Shown here: one piece after another, positions 35,014 to 44,995 of the stretch | How positions within the stretch are numbered: position 1 is the first letter of the stretch | Layout of the letters: the number at the start of each line of letters is the position of its first letter | NCBI RefSeq assembly: GCF_024055715.1 | Contig: NZ_JAMXMV010000004.1 | Location: 248,001-312,000 of the forward strand | Length of the DNA stretch: 64,000 nt | From: Actinoallomurus soli | Lineage (GTDB): Bacteria; Actinomycetota; Actinomycetes; Streptosporangiales; Streptosporangiaceae | Reading direction: 5' to 3' | The notes under the pieces: model-generated | Databases searched by the model: none | The model's input: only the letters and a program-made list of their open reading frames with translations | Told to the model about the DNA's origin: nothing | Translations under genes and position numbers: made by a program

Positions 35014-35662
35014 GGGATTCTCCGGCCGGGCCGAGAGTCTGGACGATCGCGGCCCGCGCCGCCTCGCGGGGTTCCGGCGTCGCGGCCAGCAGGGCATGCA
35101 TGATCATGCCCTCCAGCAGGGCGTCCAGGCGCGCCGCGGTCTCGGGGCCGGTGAAGCGGGCCAGCACGGCCCGGCTGTCGCTCGTCCAGGTCTGCGTCAG
35201 GACGCGCAGGTCGGGGTTGCGGAGGGCGGCCAGGTGGAGTTCGAAGCCGAGGACGGCGCTGCGGTGCCGGGCGGGACCGCCGTGAACGAGATCGACCAGC
35301 ACCTCGACGAACCGTTCGCGCGTCTCCACGCCCTCGAACAGCTCCTCGAACCGCGCGGACTGCAGCTCGACGTGCCGGGCGAACGCCTGCGCCAGAAGGT
35401 CGGTCAGGCTCGCGAAGTGGTAGGTCACCGACCCCAGCGGAACGTCGGCGCGCGCGGCGATGTGCCGGTGCGTCGCCCCGGCCGTCCCGTGCTCGGCGAT
35501 GACGTCGAGAGCGGCGCCCAGGATCCGCGTCCTGCGGTCCGGGTCGTACCGGCGTGCCCGCCGCGCGCCGCGCGGGTGGCCCGGCGAACGGCCGTCCTCG
35601 GTCGCCTGCCCGGTCGTGCCGCCCTCGGGAGAGTCCGAGGGCGGCGATGCGATGGATGCCAT
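35003..35662 (-). CDS. TetR-family regulator of the epoxide hydrolase
   Basis: Regulator of 219 aa. A charged, proline-rich N-terminal tail precedes the helix-turn-helix (HRHIAARADVPLGSVTYHF, about residues 63-82) and a helical sensor domain. The start chosen is the ATG at 35662, which follows a TACATT box by seven bases (leaderless); a TTG at 35680 lies inside that promoter. A small GTAC-type palindrome overlaps the -10, consistent with autorepression. The hydrolase gene overlaps its 3' end. Confidence 0.88.
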   Translation of the reverse strand: MASIASPPSDSPEGGTTGQATEDGRSPGHPRGARRARRYDPDRRTRILGAALDVIAEHGTAGATHRHIAARADVPLGSVTYHFASLTDLLAQAFARHVELQSARFEELFEGVETRERFVEVLVDLVHGGPARHRSAVLGFELHLAALRNPDLRVLTQTWTSDSRAVLARFTGPETAARLDALLEGMIMHALLAATPEPREAARAAIVQTLGPAGESHVS

Positions 35663-35664
35663 GC

Positions 35665-35676
35665 GTACAAATGTAC
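35665..35676 (-). promoter_or_regulatory. Leaderless -10 box overlapped by a GTAC palindrome
   Basis: On the minus strand TACATT (35675 to 35670) lies seven bases before the TetR ATG. GTAC, AAAT, GTAC (35665-35676) is symmetric in its arms and covers the box: a likely autoregulatory operator. Confidence 0.4.
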
Positions 35677-35706
35677 ACAACGAGAATGGGTCGGATGCCT
35701 CGGTGG

Positions 35707-36492
35707 TCAGAAGGCGTCGACGTACACGTACACCCGGTCGAAGCGGAGAGCGGCCAGATCGGCGCGGCGGATCACCCAGTGGAAGAGGCCCGCCTCCAAC
35801 TCCTCGCAGTCGTCTTCACCGCGCCAGGTGGCCAGCAGCGTCCACTCGTCGCCGTCCGCGACGGGCAGCGGCACTTCGTCCCGGGCCACCTCGACCGGGT
35901 CCCAGTTGAAGAGCACCGGCTCACCGCCGAGTTGGAAGCGCCAGTGAGGGCGCCAGCCGACCACGTGCGACCAGGCGGACTCCAATTCGGCGGCCCGCTG
36001 CGACTCCTCGTCGTCGTCCTCCTCACGCCAGGGCCACGACCACTGGTGGAAGCAGAAATCCAGCCGCGCCCGGCGGTAGGTGTCCTGCCCGTCGTCCGGG
36101 TCGACCGGTCGCTCTGCCGACGGCGTCCCGGCCGGTACGTACCGCACGGCGTCGGCGACCACCGCCCCGCTGCCCGGATCGGGATCGGCGAAGAACAGCA
36201 GCCGGCCCTCGGTGGGCAGCGGCAGATCCGTCGCCCCGGGAGGCAGGGCCGCGCAGTCGACGGCCGCGACGAACGCCGCCGCCGGCGCGGGGGCGCCCTC
36301 CGGCAGCGGCGGGTTCCCGCCGGTCAGTGCCACCACCGGGCCGGGGCCGTCCTCCGCGAGGTAGATCGCCGGACGGGCGGCGCGTATGTACGCCTCCACC
36401 TCGGCGGCCGGGATCCCCCGTGCGGCGGCCTCCGCGCGGAAGCGGGCGGCCCTCGCCGCCGGGGTGTCGTCAATGATCTCCGTGTCGGTCAT
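35707..36492 (-). CDS. DUF1963 (YwqG-like) protein
   Basis: Protein of 261 aa with the layout of the YwqG/DUF1963 family: an N-terminal helix, GGNPPLPEGAPAP, the LPTEGRLLFFADPD strand, then HWRFQLGGEPVLF and a hydrophobic end FDRVYVYVDAF. The family is widespread and of unknown biochemical role. The start chosen is the ATG at 36492, eight bases after GGGAGGA; a longer frame to 36588 has no support. It is divergent from the MBL-fold gene. Confidence 0.72.
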   Translation of the reverse strand: MTDTEIIDDTPAARAARFRAEAAARGIPAAEVEAYIRAARPAIYLAEDGPGPVVALTGGNPPLPEGAPAPAAAFVAAVDCAALPPGATDLPLPTEGRLLFFADPDPGSGAVVADAVRYVPAGTPSAERPVDPDDGQDTYRRARLDFCFHQWSWPWREEDDDEESQRAAELESAWSHVVGWRPHWRFQLGGEPVLFNWDPVEVARDEVPLPVADGDEWTLLATWRGEDDCEELEAGLFHWVIRRADLAALRFDRVYVYVDAF

Positions 36493-36658
36493 GGGACGAT
36501 CCTCCCTCACCTTCGGAACGAGTCCCGGCGCCGCTCCAAGGCGGTTTCGTTCGCATCCGGCAGCGGGGAAGCGGGTGACGGGAATCACCTACTCGCGCGG
36601 ATGGTTGCAGCCCGATGATCGGTCGAACAACCGTTCGGCCCGGAGCAGAGGGGCACGC

Positions 36659-37453
36659 GTGAAGATCGGCGACATCGAGGTCCTGGCGGTCATGGACGGG
36701 GTGGGGACCGAGGTCGCCGCCGATATCCTCACCCGTCCGGGCGTGGACGACCCTTGGGCCTGCCACGACCACCACCGAGCCTCGGACGGGACACTGGATC
36801 TGCCGCTGGGCGGCTTCCTGGTGGGCACCGGGGAGCGCATCGTGCTGGTCGACACCGGCGTCGGCGCGTTCGACGACGGCCGCTACCGAGGCGGCTCGCT
36901 CCTGGAGTCGCTCGCCGCGCACGGCATCGCCCCCGCCGACGTGACCGACGTGGTCTTCACCCACCTGCACTTCGACCACATCGGCTGGGCCACCCACCAC
37001 GGCCGGCCGGTCTTCCCTCGCGCGACCTATCGCGTCCATCGCGCCGACTGGCAGCACTTCGTCACCGGCGAGGCCCCGCAGCAGAGCGCCGTCGACAAGC
37101 TCACCCCGCTCGCCGACCGGCTCGAGCTCTTCGACACGGACCACACGATCGCCCCCGGCCTGGACGCCCTGCACACCCCTGGCCACACCCCCGGCACCAC
37201 CGTCTACGCCCTCTCCTCCCGCGGGGAGCGCGCGCTGTTGCTGGGCGACGTCGTCCACTCCGTCGTCCAGTTCTCCGAACGCGACTGGCAGGTCATCTGG
37301 GACGTCGACCCGGCCGCGGCCTCCGCGGCGCGCAACCGCATCGCCGACCAGGCCGCCGAGACCGGCGATCTGCTGGCCGCCGCCCACTTCCCCGGCATGC
37401 GCTTCGGCCGCGTCATCACCGCCGGCGGGCCCCGGCGCTTCGTCGCGGTATGA
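36659..37453 (+). CDS. MBL-fold metallohydrolase
   Basis: Metallo-beta-lactamase-fold hydrolase (264 aa). The dinuclear zinc signature is TFTHLHFDHIGW-like, seen as THLHFDHIG (about residues 102-110). Downstream ligands are in HTPGHTPGTTVY and LLGDVVHSV. The end HFPGMRFGRV resembles the quorum-quenching lactonase and related hydrolase branch. Lactonase, thioesterase or arylsulfatase-like roles cannot be separated. The GTG at 36659 has GAGGGG seven bases upstream. Confidence 0.85.
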   Translation: MKIGDIEVLAVMDGVGTEVAADILTRPGVDDPWACHDHHRASDGTLDLPLGGFLVGTGERIVLVDTGVGAFDDGRYRGGSLLESLAAHGIAPADVTDVVFTHLHFDHIGWATHHGRPVFPRATYRVHRADWQHFVTGEAPQQSAVDKLTPLADRLELFDTDHTIAPGLDALHTPGHTPGTTVYALSSRGERALLLGDVVHSVVQFSERDWQVIWDVDPAAASAARNRIADQAAETGDLLAAAHFPGMRFGRVITAGGPRRFVAV

Positions 37454-37583
37454 CACCTTCCCGGCGGGCGAGTTCGCGCCGGCCGCTCGCCGGAACCACG
37501 CCGGGCCGGGTCCCGCAGACGGTGGCGGTGGAGGGCCTCATCCCGACGCTGCCTGGCGTCGAGCCGCCGCGTGGGTGGCCGGG

Positions 37584-38201
37584 TCAGAGCAGGGCGATGA
37601 CGAGGGCGACGAGGAAGGCGGCCGCCGGGACGGCCACGGCGACGATCGCGGGCCAGGCCCACGTCACCGTCGGTTCCGCCCCGCCGTCCTTGTCGCGCCG
37701 GGAGCGCCGCCCGGCCAGCTCGCGGAGCTGCTCGACCGCGAAGTCGGTGTGGGTGCGTCCCTGGACGTAGTCCGCGACGTGGTCGGGCAGCTTCCGCTCC
37801 TGGCGGCGGGCCTTCGCCTCGAACCGCGCGCGGTTCCGCGGGGAGATCTGCAGCACGAAGGCGCGGAACCGGCGGCCGTCCGCGTGGACGTACACGGCGT
37901 CGCCGCCCTCGACCCGCTCCACCCCGCGCCAGGGCACCTCGACGTCGCGGATGAGGTTGTGCAGGCGGACGCCCTCCTCGTCGGCGACGATCCGGGGCCG
38001 CAGCGCGGCGACGTACGCGACGCCGCAGCCGAGCAGCATGACCGTCGCGGCCACCAGGGAGGCGGCGTCGCGGCCCCGCCAGATCAGGTCGACGAGGTTG
38101 GCCGCGGCGAAGACCATCCAGGCCCAGCCGAAGAAGCGGGCGGCCGTCGGCCGGAACACCTTCGCGCCGGGCGGGGTCTTGGGGAACACGGCGGCGGTCA
38201 C
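37584..38201 (-). CDS. PH-domain membrane protein
   Basis: Protein of 205 aa with two N-terminal helices (about residues 18-60), a bacterial-PH-type beta domain ([19 protein letters not shown]..., about 60-115), a basic helical stretch and a C-terminal membrane helix. The start chosen is the GTG at 38201, which overlaps the adenosine deaminase stop as GTGA; earlier GTGs lie inside that gene. Function unknown; similar small PH proteins accompany many actinobacterial operons. Confidence 0.7.
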   Translation of the reverse strand: MTAAVFPKTPPGAKVFRPTAARFFGWAWMVFAAANLVDLIWRGRDAASLVAATVMLLGCGVAYVAALRPRIVADEEGVRLHNLIRDVEVPWRGVERVEGGDAVYVHADGRRFRAFVLQISPRNRARFEAKARRQERKLPDHVADYVQGRTHTDFAVEQLRELAGRRSRRDKDGGAEPTVTWAWPAIVAVAVPAAAFLVALVIALL

Positions 38202-39283
38202 GGGCGCGATCGCCACTTCAGCTGCGCGAACCCCGGCTTGATGACGCCGTTGATCAGTTCGAGCCGCTCGTCGAAGCCGAGGAAGGCCGACTTCATGGCG
38301 TTGACCGTGAACCACTGCAGGTCGTCCCAGCCGTAGCCGAACGCCTCGACGAGCTTGGCGAACTCCTCCGACAGCGTCGTGCCGCTCATCAGCCGGTTGT
38401 CGGTGTTGACGGTGACCCGGAAGTAGAGGCGGCGGAGCAGCCCGATGGGGTGCTCGGCGATGGACTTGGCGGCGCCGGTCTGGACGTTGGAGCTGGGGCA
38501 CATCTCCAGCGGGATGCGCTTGTCCCGTACGTACGCGGCGAGGCGCCCGAGCCGGGGGCTGCCGGCCTCGCGCTCGCCGATGTCGTCGATGATGCGCACG
38601 CCGTGGCCGAGCCGGTCGGCGCCGCACCACTGGATGGCCTGCCAGATCGACGGCAGGCCGAACGCCTCGCCGGCGTGGATGGTGAAGTGGGCGTTCTCCC
38701 GCTGGAGGTACTCGAAGGCGTCGAGGTGCCGGGTGGGCGGGTAGCCCGCCTCGGCGCCGGCGATGTCGAAGCCGACGACGCCCTCGTCGCGGTAGCGGAC
38801 GGCCAGCTCGGCGATCTCCATGCTGCGGGCCTGGTGACGCATCGCGGTGAGGAGCGTGCCGACCCGGATGCCGTGGTCGCGGCCGCCCTCCGCGAACCCC
38901 CGCAGCACCGCCTGGACGACCTGGTCGAGCGTCAGGCCCTGGCGGGTGTGCTGCTCGGGCGCGTAGCGGACCTCCGCGTAGACGACGCCGTCCTCGGCCA
39001 GATCCTCGGCGCACTCGTACGCGACCCGGGCGAGCGCGTCGGCGGTCTGCATGACGCCGACCGTGTGGTCGAACGTCTCCAGGTAGCGCTCCAGCGAGCC
39101 GGAGTCGGACGCCTCGGCGAACCAGGTGCGCAGCTCCGCCGGGTCGGTGGTGGGCAGCGCGTCGTAGCCGGTGTCGCGGGCGAGGTCGACGATGGTCTCC
39201 GGCCGGAGCCCGCCGTCGAGGTGGTCGTGGAGGAGCACCTTGGGAGCCCGCCGGATGTCGTCGAGCACAGGACGGTTCGTCAC
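38198..39283 (-). CDS. add: Adenosine deaminase
   Basis: Zinc enzyme (361 aa) deaminating adenosine and deoxyadenosine to inosine forms. The metal-site start HDHLDGG (about residue 20), the substrate motif [17 protein letters not shown] and [12 protein letters not shown] are all intact. The GTG at 39283 is seven bases after a minus-strand TAATGT, so the mRNA is leaderless; the upstream GTG at 39292 overlaps the -10 box. A strong terminator separates it from deoA, so it is a separate unit with the PH-domain gene despite sharing the salvage pathway. Confidence 0.95.
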   Translation of the reverse strand: MTNRPVLDDIRRAPKVLLHDHLDGGLRPETIVDLARDTGYDALPTTDPAELRTWFAEASDSGSLERYLETFDHTVGVMQTADALARVAYECAEDLAEDGVVYAEVRYAPEQHTRQGLTLDQVVQAVLRGFAEGGRDHGIRVGTLLTAMRHQARSMEIAELAVRYRDEGVVGFDIAGAEAGYPPTRHLDAFEYLQRENAHFTIHAGEAFGLPSIWQAIQWCGADRLGHGVRIIDDIGEREAGSPRLGRLAAYVRDKRIPLEMCPSSNVQTGAAKSIAEHPIGLLRRLYFRVTVNTDNRLMSGTTLSEEFAKLVEAFGYGWDDLQWFTVNAMKSAFLGFDERLELINGVIKPGFAQLKWRSRP

Positions 39284-39290
39284 CCCACGC

Positions 39291-39296
39291 ACATTA
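39291..39296 (-). promoter_or_regulatory. -10 box of a leaderless promoter (add)
   Basis: TAATGT on the minus strand, seven bases before the GTG at 39283. Confidence 0.45.
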
Positions 39297-39319
39297 CCGG
39301 CCGTCCGCGACCGACAGCA

Positions 39320-39355
39320 CCGTACGGCCCCCGGCGAGGCGCCGGGGCCGTACGG
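39320..39355 (-). terminator. Terminator after deoA
   Basis: Sixteen-base-pair stem with one bulged C (39320-39336 with 39340-39355) and a short loop, 20 bases beyond the deoA stop. It ends the BMP-ABC-cdd-deoA transcript before the add promoter. Confidence 0.7.
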
Positions 39356-39374
39356 CGGCGTTCGCGGGGGGCGG

Positions 39375-40655
39375 TCAGGCGATCCGCTCGATGATGAGCG
39401 GCCGGCGGGCGTCCTCGATCTCGCCGATCTCGACCGTGCCGTCCAGGGCGTCCAGCGCGCGCTCGAAGCGCGCCGGGTCGTCGGCGTGCAGCGTCATCAG
39501 CGGCCGGCCCGCGCGGACGATGTCGCCGGGTTTGGCGTGCAGGACGATGCCCGCGGCGTGCGCCACCGGGTCCTCCTTGCGCGCCCGGCCGGCGCCGAGA
39601 CGCCACGCCGCGACGCCGACGCCGTAGGCGTCGAGCCGGGAGAGCACGCCGGACTCCGTCGCCAGGACCTCGTGGGTCTCCTTGGCGACCGGGAGCGGGG
39701 CGTCCGGGTCGCCGCCCTGCGCGGAGATCATGGTCCGCCAGACGTCCATCGCCGAGCCGTCCCGCAGCGCGTCGGCGGGATCCTTGGCGCCCTCAAGACC
39801 CGCCGCGGCGAGCATCTCCCGGGCCAGGGCGACCGTCAGCTCGACGACGTCCTCCGGACCGCCGCCGGCCAGGACCTCGACGGACTCGTCGACCTCCAGC
39901 GCGTTGCCGACCGTACGCCCGAGCGGGGTGTCCATCGCGGTCAGCAGCGCGACCGTCTTCACGCCGTGGTCGGTGCCGATGTCGACCATCGTGCGGGCCA
40001 GTTCACGGGCGTGCACGACGCTCTTCATGAACGCGCCGGACCCCGCCTTGACGTCCAGCACCAGCGCGCCGGTGCCCTCCGCGATCTTCTTCGACATGAT
40101 CGAGCTGGCGATCAGCGGGATCGACTCGACCGTGCCGGTGACGTCGCGCAGGGCGTACAGCTTGCGGTCGGCGGGCGCGAGGCCGGAGCCGGCCGCGCAC
40201 ACCACCGCGCCCGCCGAGTCGAGGACGGCGAGCATCTCCTCGTTCGACAGCGACGCGCGCCAGCCCGGGATCGACTCCAGCTTGTCGAGCGTGCCGCCGG
40301 TGTGGCCGAGGCCGCGGCCGGACAGCTGCGGAACGGCGGCGCCGCAGGCGGCCACGGTCGGCGCCAGCGGCAGCGTGATCTTGTCCCCCACCCCGCCGGT
40401 GGAGTGCTTGTCCGTCGTCGGGCGGCTCAGCCCGGACCAGTCCATCCGCTCGCCGGAGCGCAGCATCGCGTCGGTCCACCGGGCGACCTCGCGCCGGGTC
40501 ATGCCGTTCAGCAGGATCGCCATGGCGAGGGCGGACATCTGCTCGTCGGCGATGACGCCCTCGGTGTACGCGCCGATCGTCCAGTCGATCTGCTCGTCGG
40601 ACAGCTCTCCGCGGTCCCGCTTCGTACGGATGACGTCGACGGCGTCGAAGATCAC
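39375..40655 (-). CDS. deoA: Thymidine phosphorylase
   Basis: Pyrimidine nucleoside phosphorylase (426 aa) that splits thymidine or deoxyuridine into base and deoxyribose-1-phosphate. The family signature [11 protein letters not shown] and the phosphate-site run [17 protein letters not shown] are intact (about residues 78-120). The C-terminal domain matches the barrel-sandwich fold ([14 protein letters not shown]). The GTG at 40655 overlaps the cdd stop as GTGA, and GGAG lies eight bases upstream. It is the last gene of the nucleoside uptake and salvage operon. Confidence 0.95.
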   Translation of the reverse strand: MIFDAVDVIRTKRDRGELSDEQIDWTIGAYTEGVIADEQMSALAMAILLNGMTRREVARWTDAMLRSGERMDWSGLSRPTTDKHSTGGVGDKITLPLAPTVAACGAAVPQLSGRGLGHTGGTLDKLESIPGWRASLSNEEMLAVLDSAGAVVCAAGSGLAPADRKLYALRDVTGTVESIPLIASSIMSKKIAEGTGALVLDVKAGSGAFMKSVVHARELARTMVDIGTDHGVKTVALLTAMDTPLGRTVGNALEVDESVEVLAGGGPEDVVELTVALAREMLAAAGLEGAKDPADALRDGSAMDVWRTMISAQGGDPDAPLPVAKETHEVLATESGVLSRLDAYGVGVAAWRLGAGRARKEDPVAHAAGIVLHAKPGDIVRAGRPLMTLHADDPARFERALDALDGTVEIGEIEDARRPLIIERIA

Positions 40656-41053
40656 GCTCGGGTCTCCAGATCGTCGGGGCCGAACGCGTCGGGCAGCACC
40701 TCGCGCATCGGCCGGATGCCGCTGACGGTCTCCAGCAGCATGTCGGGACCGCCATGCTCCCACAGCAGCTGACGGCAGCGACCGCAGGGCATCAGCGGAG
40801 CGCCGTGCCGGTCCACGACGGCCACGGCGACCAGCCGGCCGCCGCCGCCCGTACCGTGCAGCGCCGAGACCAGCCCGCACTCGGCGCACAGGCCGACGCC
40901 GTACGAGGCGTTCTCCACGTTGCAGCCGGCGATGATCCGCCCGCCGTCGGTCAGGCCGGCGGCGCCCACCGGGAAGTTCGAGTACGGGACGTACGCCTTC
41001 TCCATCACCGCGCGGGCGGCCGCCCGGAGCGCGTCCCAGTCGATGTCGGCCAT
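40652..41053 (-). CDS. cdd: Cytidine deaminase
   Basis: Homotetrameric-type cytidine deaminase (133 aa). Zinc ligands are in CAECGLVSA and MPCGRCRQLL; NVENASYGVGL is the substrate loop. It converts (deoxy)cytidine to (deoxy)uridine, which DeoA can then cleave. The ATG at 41053 shares one base with the permease stop (TGATG) and has GGAGGAGG upstream; its own stop overlaps deoA. Confidence 0.95.
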   Translation of the reverse strand: MADIDWDALRAAARAVMEKAYVPYSNFPVGAAGLTDGGRIIAGCNVENASYGVGLCAECGLVSALHGTGGGGRLVAVAVVDRHGAPLMPCGRCRQLLWEHGGPDMLLETVSGIRPMREVLPDAFGPDDLETRA

Positions 41054-42312
41054 CAGTGTCCTCCTCCGCGTCGGTAGGTCAGCCCGTCGGCGGCCGGCAT
41101 CCGCAGTCGCTGCGCCGCGAACGCCAGCACGAGCAGCGTCGTGATGTGCGGGCTGTAGGTGACGATCTCCTTGGGCAGCTCGTCGGTCAGGAAGAACCAG
41201 GCGAGGAGCCCGACCGCCACGACCGCCGAGACGACGGCCGTGACCATCCGGCGCCGGTACGCGTGCCAGACCGCGAGGGCCAGCAGGCCGACGCCGAGCA
41301 GGAGCAGCATGGCGTGGACCGCGCCCGCGCCGCCGCGCAGTTGCAGCGCGTCGGTGTAGCCGAACAGGCCCGCGCCCGCCGCGACGCCGCCCGGACGCCA
41401 GTTGCCGAAGATCATCGCAGCGAGGCCGATGAAGCCGCGCCCGTTGACCTGGCCCTCCTGGTAGTTGGAGGACGCCACCATGGCCAGGAACGTACCCCCG
41501 ACCCCGGCGAACGCCCCGGAGATCACCACCGCGGCGTACTTCATCGTGTAGACCTTCACGCCCAGCGACTCGGCGGCGAGAGGGTTCTCGCCGCAGGACC
41601 GCAGCCGCAGGCCGAACGCCGTACGCCACAGCAGGAGGAACGAGATCGGGATGAGCGCGGCGGCGATGAGGGTCACCGGGGACAGGTTCGTCAGCAGGCC
41701 GCGGACCAGCCCGGCGAGGTCGGAGATCAGGATCCAGTGGTGCTTCTCGAGGTCGCCGAGCGGGCCGCCGACGCCGGGCACGCTCCACGTCGGGAAGTCC
41801 GGCAGCTGCGGCGACTGGGTCGCGCCGCCGCCGGTCTCGTGCGTGAAGAACAGGTCCGACAGGTAGCGCGCGACGCCCGGCGCCAGGATGTTGATCGCGA
41901 CGCCGGAGACGATGTGGTCCACGCCGAACGACACGGTGGCGACGGCGTGCAGCAGGCCGCCGAGCGCTCCGGCGATCACCCCGGCGAGGAGCCCCAGCCA
42001 GGGATTTCCGCCGAAGTAGGCCCCGAAGGCGGCGCCCCAGGTGCCGAACACCATCATGCCCTCGAGGCCGATGTTGACGACGCCGGAGCGTTCGGACCAC
42101 AGGCCGCCCATCGCGGCCATCCCGATCGGCACGGCGAGACCGAGCGTCGCGCTCATGGTCCCGCTGGAGGTGATGTCGCTCTCGCCGGTGATGAGCCGCA
42201 GCAGGATGAGGGCGGCGAAGGCGCCCAGGCCGATGGTCAGCGCCCGCCGGCCGCGGAACGCGCGCACCCCGCCGGTCCGCGGAGCCGGCGTACGGACCTC
42301 CTGGTCGATCAT
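41053..42312 (-). CDS. Nucleoside ABC transporter permease (BMP type, NupQ-like)
   Basis: Inner-membrane permease (419 aa, 10 or so helices) of the branched-chain/BMP-type importer family. Typical motifs are GGLWSERSGVVNIGLEGMM near residue 75 and GENPLAAESLGVKV. It works with the second permease, the duplicated ATPase and the BMP lipoprotein to import nucleosides. GGGAGGG precedes the ATG. It begins 52 bases after the first permease. Confidence 0.9.
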   Translation of the reverse strand: MIDQEVRTPAPRTGGVRAFRGRRALTIGLGAFAALILLRLITGESDITSSGTMSATLGLAVPIGMAAMGGLWSERSGVVNIGLEGMMVFGTWGAAFGAYFGGNPWLGLLAGVIAGALGGLLHAVATVSFGVDHIVSGVAINILAPGVARYLSDLFFTHETGGGATQSPQLPDFPTWSVPGVGGPLGDLEKHHWILISDLAGLVRGLLTNLSPVTLIAAALIPISFLLLWRTAFGLRLRSCGENPLAAESLGVKVYTMKYAAVVISGAFAGVGGTFLAMVASSNYQEGQVNGRGFIGLAAMIFGNWRPGGVAAGAGLFGYTDALQLRGGAGAVHAMLLLLGVGLLALAVWHAYRRRMVTAVVSAVVAVGLLAWFFLTDELPKEIVTYSPHITTLLVLAFAAQRLRMPAADGLTYRRGGGH

Positions 42313-42364
42313 GCGCCCTCCCTGCCTGCCTGCTCCGAGCCGTACGCCGGACTGTCGAAGTTCC

Positions 42365-43459
42365 TCACGCCGCCGCCTCTCCGAGCTCCGCGGCGACGCG
42401 CCGCTGGTCCATGCGCCGGCCCACCCGGTTGACGATCTCGTAGACCACGACCACCGACAGCAGCACCGCCGCCTGGGTGATGGCGACGATCTCCTTCGGG
42501 ATGTCGTTGAACTCCAGGATCTGCGACGACTGGTCCAGGAACGCCCACAGCAGCGACGCGAAGGCGATTCCGACCGGGTTGTTCCGGCCGAGCAGCGCGA
42601 TGCCGATGCCGGTGAAGCCGATGCCGGTCGGGAAGTCCAGTGAGTAGGAGTACGACCCGCCGAGCAGCTGCGGCATGCCGACGAGACCGGCGACCGCGCC
42701 GGACAGGACCATCGCGATGACGACCATGCGCTTGGCGTCCACGCCGCTCGCGACCGCCGCGCTCTGCGACAGGCCGGTGGCCCGCAGGTCGAAGCCGAAC
42801 CGCGTGCGGTTGATCACGAACCAGAAGGCGGCGCCGGCCAGCACCGCGAGCAGGACCAGGCCGTAGATCTTCAGGTCGCTGCCCGGGTAGGAGATACCCG
42901 GCACCCGGCCGGACGAGCCGATGGGCTTGGTGCCGATGTTGTTGCTGCCGGCGACCTTGGCCGCGAGCCGGTTCGGGCTGAGCAGGAACGCGATCACCCC
43001 GGTGCCGATGAAGTTCAGCATGATGGTCGAGATGACCTCGCTGACGCCGCGGGTCACCTTGAGGATCGCCGCGATGCCCGCCCACGCGCCGCCGACGACG
43101 ACCGCCACCAGGATGATCACGATCTGGCGCAGCCCGGCCGGCAGCGCCCACGCGCCGCCCGCCGCGGCGGCGAGCATGGCCGCGAGGCGGTACTGCCCGT
43201 CGACGCCGATGTTGAACAGGTTCATCCGGAACCCGATCGCGACCGCGAGCGCGGACAGGTAGTACGCCGCCGCGCGGTTCACGGTGTTGACGACGCTGTC
43301 GGGCTCCTTGCCGAAGTCGAACATCGCCTGGAACGTCGACGGCGGGTTGAACCCGCTCACCGACAGCACGATCGAGGTCACGACGATCGCGAAGACGAGC
43401 GCGACGAGGGCCGCGATCACGGTCCGCGCGTACGACTTCGCGAGCAGGTTGGAGATCAT
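42365..43459 (-). CDS. Nucleoside ABC transporter permease (BMP type, NupP-like)
   Basis: Inner-membrane permease of 364 aa with the family motif IGFRMNLFNIGVDGQYRL (about residue 80) and VSEVISTIMLNFIG. It is the other half of the heterodimeric channel. Its ATG overlaps the ATPase stop by four bases. Confidence 0.9.
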   Translation of the reverse strand: MISNLLAKSYARTVIAALVALVFAIVVTSIVLSVSGFNPPSTFQAMFDFGKEPDSVVNTVNRAAAYYLSALAVAIGFRMNLFNIGVDGQYRLAAMLAAAAGGAWALPAGLRQIVIILVAVVVGGAWAGIAAILKVTRGVSEVISTIMLNFIGTGVIAFLLSPNRLAAKVAGSNNIGTKPIGSSGRVPGISYPGSDLKIYGLVLLAVLAGAAFWFVINRTRFGFDLRATGLSQSAAVASGVDAKRMVVIAMVLSGAVAGLVGMPQLLGGSYSYSLDFPTGIGFTGIGIALLGRNNPVGIAFASLLWAFLDQSSQILEFNDIPKEIVAITQAAVLLSVVVVYEIVNRVGRRMDQRRVAAELGEAAA

Positions 43460-44976
43460 GCCACGCTCCCCTCTGCGGCGCCGGTCATCAGGGAGCCGAG
43501 TTCGTCCGGAGTGATGGTCGCGGGGTCGGCCTCCCCGACCAGCCGGCCGCGCAGGATCACCCGCAGGGTGTCCGACATGCCGATCAGCTCGTCAAGGTCG
43601 GCGGAGATGAGCAGCACCGCCAGGCCCTCGGCCCGCGCCCGTCGCAGATGGTCCCAGATCGCCGACTGGGCGCCGACGTCGACCCCGCGGGTCGGGTGCG
43701 CGGCGATCAGCAGCTTCGGGTTCCCGGACATCTCCCGGCCGACGATCAGCTTCTGCTGGTTGCCGCCGGACAGCGAGGACGCGCTGACGTCGATGCCGGG
43801 GGTCCGCACGTCGTACTCCTCGACGATCCGCTCGGTGTCCCGGCGGGCGCCGGCGCGGTCGATGAGGATGCCCTTGACGTTCGGGGACCGGGTCTGGTGG
43901 CCGAGGACGCGGTTCTCCCACAGCGGGGACTCCAGCAGCAGGCCGTGCCGGTGCCGGTCCTCGGGGATGAACCCGACGCCCATCTCCCGGCGGTGCCGGG
44001 TCGACCGGCCGGCCAGGTCCTCGCCGCCGAGCCGTACGGAGCCGGACTCGACGGGCAGCATGCCCATGATCGCCTCGACGAGCTCGGCCTGGCCGTTGCC
44101 CTCGACGCCGGCGATGCCGAGGATCTCGCCCTCGTGGATGGTCAGGGACACGCCGTCCACGACGGCGCGGCCCGTGGCGTCCCGGACGGTCACGTCTTCC
44201 AGGGTCAGCACCGGGACGTCGGTGACCGTCGACTCGCGCAGCTCCGGGACCGGGAGTTCGCTGCCGACCATGAGCTCGGCGAGCTGCCGGGCGGAGACCT
44301 CGCCGGGATCGGCGGAGGCCACGGTCGTGCCCCGGCGGATCACGGTGATCGCGTCGGCGACCTTCAGGACCTCGTCGAGCTTGTGCGAGATGAAGATGAC
44401 GGTGAGGCCCTCGCGCTTGAGCTCCTGGAGGTTGGCGAAGAGCTCGTCGACCTCCTGCGGGACGAGCACCGCGGTGGGCTCGTCGAGGATGAGGATCCGC
44501 GCGCCGCGGTAGAGGACCTTGAGGATCTCGATGCGCTGGCGGGCGCCGACGCCGAGCTCCTCGACCAGCCGGTCCGGCTCGACGCCGAGCCCGTACTGGT
44601 CGGAGATCTCCCGGATGCGGCGCCGCGCCCCGCCGCCGATGCCGTGCAGCCTCTCGGCGCCGAGGACGACGTTCTCCAGGACGGTGAGGTTGTCGGCGAG
44701 CATGAAGTGCTGGTGCACCATGCCGATACCGCGCGTGATCGCGTCGGACGGCGAATGAAGGTCGGCGACCTCGCCGTTGACCTTGATCGTCCCCTCGTCC
44801 GGCCGTTGCATGCCGTAGAGGATCTTCATCAGGGTCGACTTGCCCGCGCCGTTCTCCCCGACGATCGCGTGGACCGTGCCGGCCGCGACCGTGATGTCGA
44901 TGTCGTGGTTGGCCACGACGCCGGGGAAGCGCTTGGTGATGCCGTGCAGCTCGACCGCCGGCCTAGTCGTGGACAT
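43456..44976 (-). CDS. Nucleoside ABC transporter ATP-binding protein (two ABC domains)
   Basis: Fused ATPase of 506 aa. Domain 1 (about residues 8-240) has P-loop VGENGAGKST and Walker B ILILDEPTAVL. Domain 2 (about 260-500) has a degenerate P-loop (GVEGNGQAEL) but an intact signature LSGGNQQKL. One degenerate site is normal for BMP/RbsA-type ATPases. It follows the lipoprotein gene after 72 bases that carry a stem-loop. Confidence 0.92.
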   Translation of the reverse strand: MSTTRPAVELHGITKRFPGVVANHDIDITVAAGTVHAIVGENGAGKSTLMKILYGMQRPDEGTIKVNGEVADLHSPSDAITRGIGMVHQHFMLADNLTVLENVVLGAERLHGIGGGARRRIREISDQYGLGVEPDRLVEELGVGARQRIEILKVLYRGARILILDEPTAVLVPQEVDELFANLQELKREGLTVIFISHKLDEVLKVADAITVIRRGTTVASADPGEVSARQLAELMVGSELPVPELRESTVTDVPVLTLEDVTVRDATGRAVVDGVSLTIHEGEILGIAGVEGNGQAELVEAIMGMLPVESGSVRLGGEDLAGRSTRHRREMGVGFIPEDRHRHGLLLESPLWENRVLGHQTRSPNVKGILIDRAGARRDTERIVEEYDVRTPGIDVSASSLSGGNQQKLIVGREMSGNPKLLIAAHPTRGVDVGAQSAIWDHLRRARAEGLAVLLISADLDELIGMSDTLRVILRGRLVGEADPATITPDELGSLMTGAAEGSVA

Positions 44977-44995
44977 GACCTGCTCCCGCGCCAGT

